Below are positions 28,201 through 36,500 of a stretch of 64,000 nt of DNA, piece after piece; position 1 is the first letter of the stretch; each line of letters begins with the position of its first letter. A program made the position numbers and the translations under genes. The DNA is taken from assembly GCF_001907975.1 (NCBI RefSeq), contig NZ_CP017834.1:880693-944692 (forward strand), written 5' to 3'. This stretch comes from Silvanigrella aquatica (GTDB lineage Bacteria; Bdellovibrionota_B; Oligoflexia; Silvanigrellales; Silvanigrellaceae). Below the pieces are notes generated by a model that worked only from the letters and a program-made list of their open reading frames with translations, was not told the DNA's origin and made no database searches.

Positions 28201-31066
28201 TTTTGGGCAAATTTCGAGACAAGAAACACTACGCCCCGTTCTACATACCATTCCACAGCAGCTTGAATTATACGATTATACTGAAAAATTATTTCATATT
28301 GAAAAACCGTCTTCGAATCGAAAGCAAACAATTTCAACCATTACAAATCGCGTTGTCAATGGCATAAATAGCGTCAATGTGGGAATGAATATTCTTTACA
28401 CACCTGCACGTATTCAAAGCATTGCACGAATGTCGGGTGAAGGAGATCATCTTCGTGCTTCACGTGATAGTATAGAAATGATCTTTGACCATGGTGATTT
28501 AATTGTAGATGTCATTCGTGGGCCTCAACTTTTACAATCTCATGCCAAATTATATCGGAATCTTGCAGGAGCACAGGTTGCTCTTAATCTGGCAACAGCA
28601 GGATTTAGTATTTGGCAGGCGGTCGATGACTTAGCAGAAGCTTCGAAGGCAACGGGCAAAAGAAAGCAAGATTTAGAAGTTTCAGGCGGCATTGCTGCAG
28701 CATCTGCGGGTGTTTCCTTCGCTACCATTGGATTTATGCCGATGACGACCATGGCGGGTCCTATTGGGGCAGCAGCAGGATTTATATTAATGTCGGCACA
28801 AAGCATTTATTCAACAGTAAGGTTACATGAAAATTTAACAGAATTGGGTGTGGATGAAAAAACAACAGCCACTTTAGGCGCTTTTAGTCTTATGACTTTT
28901 GGCATGCAGTTCGATCATAGTAATGTTCCTGGAGTTGCTTATGCTACAAAGGTAAGGGCAAAGGAAAATCAAATAAAAGAAAGTATAACTGAATTTAATA
29001 AAGATTCACAAAAAAATAATTTTTATTTTACAAAAGTTATTGCTCCTAAAATAAGTTATTACTATCCCTATGAAATTCGAGAATCTACAATTGGTCATTG
29101 TAATATCGGAGGCTGTAGCACTTCATCGAAAGGTGGGCAATTGCTAGCTGAAAAAATTCATCAATGTCAAAGTCATAATGTATATCCCGAAAATGCATTA
29201 AATCAGTCTTTTTTTCAAGGACATAAGCAATTTTTAACTCAAAACTCAAATAAATTGGATTTAAAAAAATATAAAAAAAATGAAGTTCCAACAAGTTATT
29301 TATCTTGGGGTACTTCCCATACATTTTATGACGATACGCGTTATTGTGATTTTAATTCCTTTAAGGAATTTGCACCAATGCAGGTTTATCATTCAAATGA
29401 TGCAATCTCATCAAATGTAAAAAAATCTCATTATGCTAATTTAATTCATGTTGGAATTGACGATCAATACAAACATGGTCAAGCTATTTCTTATATAAAT
29501 GGCGAAGAAAATTTTAAGAACTTTTTTGTTATTAATAAAGGGCAATATGGATATCAATTGAAAGGTGCTAATTATGATGATTATTTTGAAGTAAGAAATT
29601 TAATAGCATCAGCAAATAATTTTCCAAATAAAATTTCTGGAAGAGAAGGTGTTAATACCATTTCATTGCAATCTTTAGAATTAGACGACAATAAATTGGA
29701 TGAAAATCAAAATTATATTTTTGTAAAACAGCATGCTTCGCAAATTCATAAAGATAGCAAATTAGTTGAAAATATGGCTTATCAAGTTGCATTTAATGCT
29801 TTAGTCAAAGAGCAAAATATTTTTGAAAGTAAAAGACTTCCTGAAATTGAAGATGTGACTCATTTTATTGGTTCTCCATTTCCTGATTTTTACATAGGAA
29901 CGGCTCGTGATGATTTTATTTATGGTAACAAAGGTAACGATAAGTTATTTGGTGGTGCTGGGAATGATGTATTAGCTGGGGGTGAAGGCATAGATGAACT
30001 CATTGGTGGAACAGGTGCAGATACTTATATTGTAAATAAAAATGATTTTCTAAATTCAAATGAGAATTATGATATTATTAATATTTTTGAGAAAAATAGT
30101 TCTCTGGAGCCCTTTTATAGTTCAGATAAAGAAGATAAAGATCTTATTTTAACTGATTTAGATCACCTTGGAGTTTATCGAGAAAATCAAGATCTTTGGA
30201 TAGTCTCTAATTCTGAAGAACTTTTAAAAATTAGAGATTTAAATCGAAATGACCATATTAAAATTGCTAAAGTAAAAAACTTTTTTGGAATTATTAAAGA
30301 AAATAATCATAATTATCCTGTTATAGCTTCGAAAAATGGTTATATATTAAATTATGACCCTGAAAAAATAGATACAAATATAACTTGGATTTCTAATATT
30401 ATGATAAATTCTGGAAGTCGTGTTGAAAGAAAAGATTTAGTTGATATTCATCAAAATATACAAACTGATTATGGCATACGAGTCGATAATAAAGATAATT
30501 TAAAACATATAAAAAATATTTATGGAACACCAAATTCAGATATAATAGTTGGAAATGATGAAGATAATATAATTATGAGCAATGGTGGCAATGATTATAT
30601 AAAAACAGGAAAGGGCAATGATATTATTTTTGCTTCATTAGATTTATCCGAACAAACAAATATTTTAGACTTGGATGGTGGAGAAGGCGAAGACATATAT
30701 AAAATAACTCTTTCTCAATCAAATTCTAAAAATAGAAATCCTGCTGAAATTCGTATTAAAGATATAAAAGAAGAAAATAATTCCTTCGTTGTTATTGATT
30801 TGCCAGACTATAGTGATGCAAAAGGAATTACAAAAGTATCGACTTCTCATAACGGTGATATGCAATTTTATGATGCATTGGGGAATACTCTATTTACACT
30901 TGAATTTAAGGATAAAAGCATTCCTGCTGATTTAAAAATAATCACACCCAAGGCAGTAAAACATTTAAAAGGTGAAGTTATTTTTCAATTATTAAGCGAA
31001 AAAAATAAAAATAAGGGTTCTATACTTAATATTGATGAGTTGATTTCAGGTATAAAACTTATTTAA
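25280..31066 (+). CDS. Giant RTX-repeat lipoprotein, putative toxin or surface effector
   Basis: The 1928-residue protein begins with a lipoprotein-like signal (ISIFTISAIAFQTGC); the residue three before the Cys is unusual. Residues about 50-120 are charged and coiled-coil-like. Several hydrophobic Gly/Ala-rich helices occur at about 265-295, 500-530, 575-620 and 1090-1180 (for example GGIAAASAGVSFATIGFMP). They recall the membrane-insertion regions of large bacterial toxins. Two calcium-binding RTX blocks lie near the C-terminus: about 1537-1587 (GNKGNDKLFGGAGNDVLAGG) and about 1747-1810 (NGGNDYIKTGKGNDIIFA). RTX repeats usually occur on type I secreted proteins without a Sec signal, so the lipid anchor is odd. 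AAGGA precedes the ATG by 10 bases. A toxin role is inferred, not shown. Confidence 0.75.
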   Translation: MKKTIKLISIFTISAIAFQTGCSKNIKNNSASSNDNNYLSTKSSLTYDSNVAMSSSEIRNVEKEYGKLQNLFINYDDIVSRHDKAKYLEETYKEYDVKIQRIKKNNENISNQEENDESENKNVPKETWRLSATFYPEGTKVFDTLEQLNSALQSKIYNHLKSNFTKITEIEKSYHVKIKHILNDHKYKFELTADWLDSILKFNDIASLEKTLLNAYHLKQMDKITTLFHIIRGKDPKTATKLSPLKAGNAFILDGFDDLATALESSQLSKQLVYLIQGTLFYPAFIFFVGSGVEGATEQHQELKVELKNLLLESYEQELEIKETIKSIIDENQKIPDDLIKLSIDNSNFKINVMKKIAKLINSSEANVLSETAQFMRDQQSKLKYQGDNLTISLNNVPEKIKIALVNLSKNNTIDSFNVNDNKSLDLLMQLKRFKETQENSLKSYYESHLPGSLTESGLISMYRGMLAFESRALLKLLESFSSRNAAINLGKFEFASFLETLGNGLLAAGQMHMVLGGLVNVAYDIKEMHSIQDWIQLVNNSPVFDENKNAKPEMVETKKILNNFYKRLQVLTGFKTVGTISLTAGQLAMLVGGPYGISNVPLTLSGAGATIFGVAFGQAFDKIIENKYEFEDPEEGSEEHKIISGEYDLDNPDENKTNPLERIVYRISLLNDLSQKRAAVRVWHKLYTKLERHPKMDIEDLIQKTRKGFLTGAAYHVFYLKALDSIFPKDNPVLRKINHNFLIEAKQYLLDNKNLKNKNSNILFHRYMIQHLSYVKSAVDKKITAPLAMPEIDTVSDLSQLTPSDLAREIKYIFDYTDILGVSEQLEQKIVSRIVKGDGSLLDKGILEKAHDYIQVEKIGSVDIASKESIFSGIKSIAKIYRNYYLPDFLRPAETKINKFVATGMTNEKIIFFFDREKFLDDLKNFNKLSEDKKLAFGDILKTIFYSPIDETPMKAKFGSDLRTPLKKIFDGIFGQISRQETLRPVLHTIPQQLELYDYTEKLFHIEKPSSNRKQTISTITNRVVNGINSVNVGMNILYTPARIQSIARMSGEGDHLRASRDSIEMIFDHGDLIVDVIRGPQLLQSHAKLYRNLAGAQVALNLATAGFSIWQAVDDLAEASKATGKRKQDLEVSGGIAAASAGVSFATIGFMPMTTMAGPIGAAAGFILMSAQSIYSTVRLHENLTELGVDEKTTATLGAFSLMTFGMQFDHSNVPGVAYATKVRAKENQIKESITEFNKDSQKNNFYFTKVIAPKISYYYPYEIRESTIGHCNIGGCSTSSKGGQLLAEKIHQCQSHNVYPENALNQSFFQGHKQFLTQNSNKLDLKKYKKNEVPTSYLSWGTSHTFYDDTRYCDFNSFKEFAPMQVYHSNDAISSNVKKSHYANLIHVGIDDQYKHGQAISYINGEENFKNFFVINKGQYGYQLKGANYDDYFEVRNLIASANNFPNKISGREGVNTISLQSLELDDNKLDENQNYIFVKQHASQIHKDSKLVENMAYQVAFNALVKEQNIFESKRLPEIEDVTHFIGSPFPDFYIGTARDDFIYGNKGNDKLFGGAGNDVLAGGEGIDELIGGTGADTYIVNKNDFLNSNENYDIINIFEKNSSLEPFYSSDKEDKDLILTDLDHLGVYRENQDLWIVSNSEELLKIRDLNRNDHIKIAKVKNFFGIIKENNHNYPVIASKNGYILNYDPEKIDTNITWISNIMINSGSRVERKDLVDIHQNIQTDYGIRVDNKDNLKHIKNIYGTPNSDIIVGNDEDNIIMSNGGNDYIKTGKGNDIIFASLDLSEQTNILDLDGGEGEDIYKITLSQSNSKNRNPAEIRIKDIKEENNSFVVIDLPDYSDAKGITKVSTSHNGDMQFYDALGNTLFTLEFKDKSIPADLKIITPKAVKHLKGEVIFQLLSEKNKNKGSILNIDELISGIKLI

Positions 31067-31079
31067 TATTAATTTATAA

Positions 31080-31110
31080 TTGCTATTTTGTAAAAATTAT
31101 AAAATAGCAA
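31080..31110 (+). terminator. Candidate terminator after the giant lipoprotein gene
   Basis: TTGCTATTTT (31080-31089) pairs with AAAATAGCAA (31101-31110). The stem can extend inward by about four pairs, including a G-U. It lies 14 bases after the stop codon. The following run is A/T-rich but not a clean T-tract. Confidence 0.45.
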
Positions 31111-31298
31111 AATATTTATCTTTAGATAAAAAATAACTTACCCTAATTTAATGATATGTCTATTTTCATTTAATTTATAAAAATGATATTATAATAATAT
31201 GTAAAATATGATACCTATTTATTTCAATGAAAATTTAATTATATAGATTACCTAATTCATAATATTTCTAACAAAATTATTTTTTACAATTATTTAGC

Positions 31299-31326
31299 TT
31301 GATTTTTTACAATTAAAATTTATCAT
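31299..31326 (+). promoter_or_regulatory. Candidate sigma-70 promoter of the second lipoprotein gene
   Basis: TTGATT (31299-31304) is followed after 16 bases by TATCAT (31321-31326). Transcription would begin near 31333, about 47 bases before the ATG. Such matches are common in AT-rich DNA, so support is modest. Confidence 0.3.
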
Positions 31327-31379
31327 TCAAAAATTACTTGTTCGGTCAGTCAACATTTATAAATATCTAGAGGTTCAAC

Positions 31380-33083
31380 ATGAGACGCTTTGCTACATTG
31401 CTGCCCATCTTTACAATATTATCAACAGCCATGTTATCTTGTGGAAAAAATACTAATAATTTATCAAATAATATAACTAAAAGCACAATAAATAAAAATT
31501 TGAGTCAAGCAAATTCTATAAAGACTTCCATTCCTAATGGAGAAACCACATCGGTATCTCTTTTACAGGGCTTTAATAAAATGGGTTATACTTTTACGGA
31601 ATCTTGCTTTGAAAATGACAATATTTATTATCCTAAAAATATAGAAAAAAGTGTTGTTAACTTATCTGATAATATGAAAGAAGTAGATTTTAGAAATGTC
31701 TTAAATATTGGAGTTTCTGCGTCGGTGCCTGTTAAAGGTTTTGAGATTGCTCCTGAATTAAAATATGCTCGTGAGGCTTCTGTCTCTAGGCTCAGTCGCT
31801 CCACGACCTATTCTGTTTATGTAAGATTAGGTGATGCAAAAATCACAAAAGAAAAAGATAGTAAAATACGACTGAAACCTTCTTTGAATTCCTTATTTGA
31901 TGCCAATGGTGTGTTAGTTGATAAATACAATTTTATGAAAAAATGTGGCGATGAAATCATTACGCAGCAAAGGTTGTCTGCAAAAATTTTAATTACCTTA
32001 AAATTAAACTTTGATTCACAAAAAATATTAAATTCAGTAGAGCAAAAACTTGGGGTTGCACAAAATATATTATCTGTTGGTGGAAAACCGGGGGTTAATG
32101 CAAATGTGAATTATTTAAATGAGGAAGTAAAAAAAGGTGTGCATTTGACATTATATGCTGTGCAGAATGGGGGCAAGCCAGCTGAACTTACAAAAATTCT
32201 TAATCTAAAAAACAAATGTGAATTGAGTAATATTAAGGAATGCCAAGGAGTTCTTGAAAAATTAAATCAATATGTAGGGGAAGATTTTTATAATCAATTG
32301 GATGCCAGCAAGCCTGAGAAATGGTCAATTGAATCATCGCATACCGTACCATATGATGAATTAAGTGTTGAAGATAATGCGGGTAGACAGCTTAGTTTTC
32401 CTTGGGTTTCTGATTACAATGATTCTATAGCGTATGGGAAAATGAAAGCCACTGTAAATCAGGCTATAGCAAAGCAAGTAGAAAATTATTTAATTGCAAA
32501 TTCTTTATTAGAATCAAAAAATTTAGCTTTAGATGAAAAAAGAAATCTCGAGGATATATCTAATAAATCGCAATTAAATGTTGAAACTTTGCAAAACTTT
32601 TCCAAAGAATGTCATAAAAATAGCAGCGATTGTTTTGATACTTCGAAATTTAAATTAAGTAGTATGATATTGACTTATGATGATGCTTTCCTAAAACCAA
32701 ATATTGGCACTATTGTTGCTAAAATTCGTTCTAGTAGTTTTCCTTTGATGGGACAAAATCATCGTTCTTCTGAGGACTTTTTGGATTTTAGAAATATTAT
32801 TGATAGTGGAAAGTTTTCGAGCTTATATTTTAGATTAAAAACAATTGATAATAAGATCATTGAAGATACAAAAATAAGATTTGATATTATGTGCAATAAA
32901 TCTTGGTATAAAGGTTTTGATCCCGTCATATTTAATGGATTACACGCTGGATATGAAGTATTAATAGGTACTGTTCAAAATAATTTTGATAATAATTGCG
33001 GTGGTAATGAAATGGGCTACATTGCTAATCCCTCTCATGTTCCGTATGCCGATTTCAGTGTTGAAGTATGGGGTAGGGAATAA
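31380..33083 (+). CDS. Large lipoprotein of unknown function
   Basis: The 567-residue protein has a lipoprotein-type signal ending in TAMLSC, followed by an Asn/Ser-rich linker (GKNTNNLSNN) like that of the upstream giant lipoprotein. The central part (LNIGVSASVPVKGFEIAPEL, then TTYSVYVRLGDA and FMKKCGDEIITQQRLSAKILITL) has alternating strands and a CGDE motif. This faintly recalls MACPF-type pore-forming proteins, but the diagnostic motif is not seen. The C-terminal part (ILTYDDAFLKPNIGTIVAKI) is beta-rich and Cys-containing. AGAGG lies 6 bases before the ATG. The position after a putative toxin suggests related function, which is inference. Confidence 0.65.
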   Translation: MRRFATLLPIFTILSTAMLSCGKNTNNLSNNITKSTINKNLSQANSIKTSIPNGETTSVSLLQGFNKMGYTFTESCFENDNIYYPKNIEKSVVNLSDNMKEVDFRNVLNIGVSASVPVKGFEIAPELKYAREASVSRLSRSTTYSVYVRLGDAKITKEKDSKIRLKPSLNSLFDANGVLVDKYNFMKKCGDEIITQQRLSAKILITLKLNFDSQKILNSVEQKLGVAQNILSVGGKPGVNANVNYLNEEVKKGVHLTLYAVQNGGKPAELTKILNLKNKCELSNIKECQGVLEKLNQYVGEDFYNQLDASKPEKWSIESSHTVPYDELSVEDNAGRQLSFPWVSDYNDSIAYGKMKATVNQAIAKQVENYLIANSLLESKNLALDEKRNLEDISNKSQLNVETLQNFSKECHKNSSDCFDTSKFKLSSMILTYDDAFLKPNIGTIVAKIRSSSFPLMGQNHRSSEDFLDFRNIIDSGKFSSLYFRLKTIDNKIIEDTKIRFDIMCNKSWYKGFDPVIFNGLHAGYEVLIGTVQNNFDNNCGGNEMGYIANPSHVPYADFSVEVWGRE

Positions 33084-33104
33084 TTAAAAAATCCTTAAGG
33101 GAAT

Positions 33105-33139
33105 AAAAAAAGGGAGCTCTTGAAAAGCTCCCTTTTTTT
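33105..33139. terminator. Strong bidirectional rho-independent terminator
   Basis: A 14-bp perfect stem (33105-33118 with 33126-33139) around a 7-base loop has a GGGAGCT/AGCTCCC core flanked by seven A's and seven T's. It therefore serves the lipoprotein gene on the plus strand and rpmF on the minus strand. Confidence 0.9.
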
Positions 33140-33157
33140 ATTTTTAAAACACACAAG

Positions 33158-33364
33158 TTAGCGAAGAACTGCTAAAAGGTCGTTTCTTAAAATATTTTTA
33201 GCTATAAAGCGGCCTTTGTAGAATCCGCATGATTCGCACACAGAGTGTGGGAGTCTTGGGGAAGCGCAATTTGAGCACTTGGAAAGGTTTAAAGCGGTAA
33301 GCGCATCATGGGCACGGCGCATATTACGGCGTGAACGCGAAACTTTCATCTTTGGAGTTGGCAT
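33158..33364 (-). CDS. rpmF: 50S ribosomal protein L32
   Basis: The 68-residue protein begins PTPKMKVSRSRRNMRRAHDA, the standard L32 N-terminus. It contains two CxxC pairs (CSNC and CESC), so it is the zinc-ribbon form. It ends near the bidirectional terminator and has its own promoter upstream. It is not adjacent to plsX or fab genes as in many bacteria. Confidence 0.97.
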   Translation of the reverse strand: MPTPKMKVSRSRRNMRRAHDALTALNLSKCSNCASPRLPHSVCESCGFYKGRFIAKNILRNDLLAVLR

Positions 33365-33500
33365 ACTAGGATATCCTCATTTGTAATTTCAAGTAGTTAT
33401 TCTACTGTGAACCACATTACACATTTTAGTCTAAAATAAACGAATGTGATAAACTTGAGAGTTTTTCCCCGCATCACATCACGTAACAAAACGTCCCACC

Positions 33501-33529
33501 TTCATAATAGAGACATTTGTCTATGTCAA
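33501..33529 (-). promoter_or_regulatory. Promoter of rpmF
   Basis: On the minus strand TTGACA (33529-33524), a perfect -35, is followed after 17 bases by TATGAA (33506-33501). The site starts just after the end of the pseudokinase gene and leaves a leader of about 130 bases before rpmF. The consensus -35 fits a highly expressed ribosomal gene. Confidence 0.6.
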
Positions 33530-33532
33530 TAG

Positions 33533-36500
33533 CTATCCTGTGCGCTTTAATTCAGTTTGGTCAGATTGTGCTTTATTTTCTTCATCAACTTTGTTTGTTT
33601 CAGCTTGCTGAGGGGGTTCGTTTTTTGATGAATTCATCTTTAATGTTAGCCTCTTAGAGAATGCTCTAAGAGCTCCAGCGAGGGTTGATTCAACAATATC
33701 GCTTTCCCTAGGGACAGATTTTTTAATCATCATAGATAAAATAATACGTTCTTCATCTGATATTTCAGAATTTTGGATATTATTCTGAAAATTATGAAGA
33801 AATTCAAGTACATAGTTAATGGCTATGCCTTGTTCTGGGTTAAAATCGACATTTTCATAATTTCTCGCAACCCGTTCAGATAACGTGCTTTGGGGAATAC
33901 TTTCCACCTGGTGCGTTGTAAGCATTTTGGCTGCTTCTTTGGGATTTGTAATTTTAAAAGAACTCTCTATATCTCTAATTTCATTGATAATAATATCTAA
34001 ATCGGCTCTTGCTTTATGGGCAAGACGGTAAGCAGTCCAATGAAAGCCAGCTCTTACAGCATTTTGTGCAAGTGTATGTAGCTTTTCAGAGTCCTGGGTG
34101 CTCGCCTTATCAATGCGGATATTATAGACAATTGCTTTGTCTTCGCCCCAATATTTTAATGCGTCGTGCTTCTTTTTTGAAAGGACTTTGGCAAAGGTTT
34201 TAATAGAAGCGACAAATTTTGTATTTCCTGTTTTTTGGGGTGAGCCAAAAATACTGTTTCTTAAGGATTCATACTCTAATATTTTTTGAGAAAACTTTTC
34301 TGGTACGTATTCGATATGAGAAGAGGGATCGGCAAACCATTGTCTAATTTCATTGTCTTTTGCTTCTTGAGAGATGATGGAGGCCGCATGGGCATGTCCT
34401 TTTTCGAAGAGAAAATGAGTGTAGAGTAAAATTTGATCTGTCTTTTCATCAAGAATGTTGCCTATAAAAAGCTCATCCCCCACTGTCTTTTTCAGATGTG
34501 CTTGAATGGGTTGTAGGGAAAAGATAGCATAACCAATGCTCCAATTTGTTAATTTATAGTCTGACATCCGTTTTAAATATTTTTGAATGTGGGACGAGTG
34601 ATTTTTAACTGCATCAAAGGATAAATTTTCAAACTCAACAAACATTTGAATTTTTTTAGCACACTGTTTTATGCTTGTAGGCAAATCACCTGATACAGAG
34701 GAATTAATTTTATCAATATTCTTTTTACATTCTACAAAATTTCCATCGTAGAATAAAGCATTCCATGCTTTTAATAGATAGGCTTCAAATATACTTAAAT
34801 CACTTGAAACTCTTCCTGATAAGTCTAAAATAGTTTCTAAGATAAGAGCTCTATCTTTATGGGAAATATTTCTTTCTCCACAAAGAAGAAGAGAAAATAA
34901 AAGATGAATAGTACTTTCACCATCGTTATTTTCAATTGTAAAGCGAAGCACATTTAAAATGTGAGGGAATAAAATATTATTGTCAATCCATCCTATGCAT
35001 GTTCGGAGAAATCTTGAAATAACACTGCCTCTTACGGGTTTCATTTTAGGAAAAAATTGAGTTCTATCACTTTTATCTGTATTATTATTTTCTATGTTAA
35101 TGATATTTTTTAAAAGCAATTGAGTATTTTTAGATTCTTCCTCACTGCTAAAAGAATCTTGTTCTGCAAGTTTTTTTTGTATTTTGTAAATTTCATTTTC
35201 AATTTCATTTTTATATGAAATTTTTGATTCATAATTTACTTTAGATAATATTCCAGATTGCATTCCTAATTCTGTTAATTTGATAAATTCGGCGGTTCTT
35301 TTTTCTCTTTTGCGAATTTGCGAAGGGAAGAAACTTTTCATCGATAAAATAGCTTTTCTTTTCAAATCTTGTGTATTCCAATTAACAGCCTGATAATATT
35401 TTTCAGCTTGCTCAATTTTTCCAAGAGATAAAGATAAATCAGCAATATGTTCTCTAATTTTAGGGACAAGCAGAGGAGCTTCTTCTTGACATTCTTTTTC
35501 AATATTTTCACTTAGCATTTGAAGTTTTGAAATGATAAATTCCGCAGATGTATTATCACACAGTTCTTCAGTTGCAATAATAAGTGCTGTGTACGCACTA
35601 TAAGCGCATTGTTTTAAATTTGAACGAGATAAATATTCCGATATATGAATAATTTCGCTCAAAGTATTTTTTTCTCCTATGCTATTACACATATAACCAG
35701 ATAGAATATAATAAATTTTTGCTTTTGTTTCTTTATTTAAAAGCAATGAAAGACTGAGCCAAATAAATTGGTTTTCCCAGTAGTAGCATATTAAATGACC
35801 AGTTAATATGTCTCTGTTTTCTGAAACAAGTCCTATTTTAATGGCAACATTTAATGCCTCATAAGCCATATGTAGAGGATCTTTTTTCTTTTTATCTTCA
35901 TCTTCGTCTTCTTCAGAAATGGGCGCATTTTCTTGAATGGGAGTATCATCAAATTTAATTAGATCTTCTGCTTCCTCATTCAAATTTATAATATTTTCTT
36001 TACCTTCATGATACTTTTCTGAAAAAATTTCTTGAATGGCAGGTACTTTACTACTTAATAGCTCAATAATATCTGTATTTATTTGTAAATCGACCATGGC
36101 CCATGTAGAGAGAAATCTTGCTTGCTGACTTTCGAGATTATTTAATTTTGTGACCCATTGAAAGCGAGTTTTATCTTCTCTTAAATTTGTAAATACGATA
36201 TCTTGATGTTTTAACAGGTGCATTAGTTTTTTTGATTCTTCATTTTCAATTTCTTCTTCAGATCGTGTTCCAATAATCCATTTTATAGAGCTAGAATGTT
36301 TTTTTATAATATTTAAAATGATGGGAAGTGATGAATGATCACAACGGTTAATATCATCAATAATAATAAATGAAATTTTCGAAGAGGATAATATAATTTC
36401 AAATATTTTCTCAATATTACTATTTATCCATTCATGTCTAATTTGAATTAAGGTATTTTGAAATTTTTTCTTTTGAATTTCTTTATCTTCACTATATTTT

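Larger units (their letters stand above)
31067..31379. other. 313-bp intergenic region between two lipoprotein genes
   Basis: It holds a candidate terminator just after the first gene and a candidate promoter near its right end, both listed separately. The middle is plain AT-rich DNA in which I see no gene or RNA. Confidence 0.6.
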
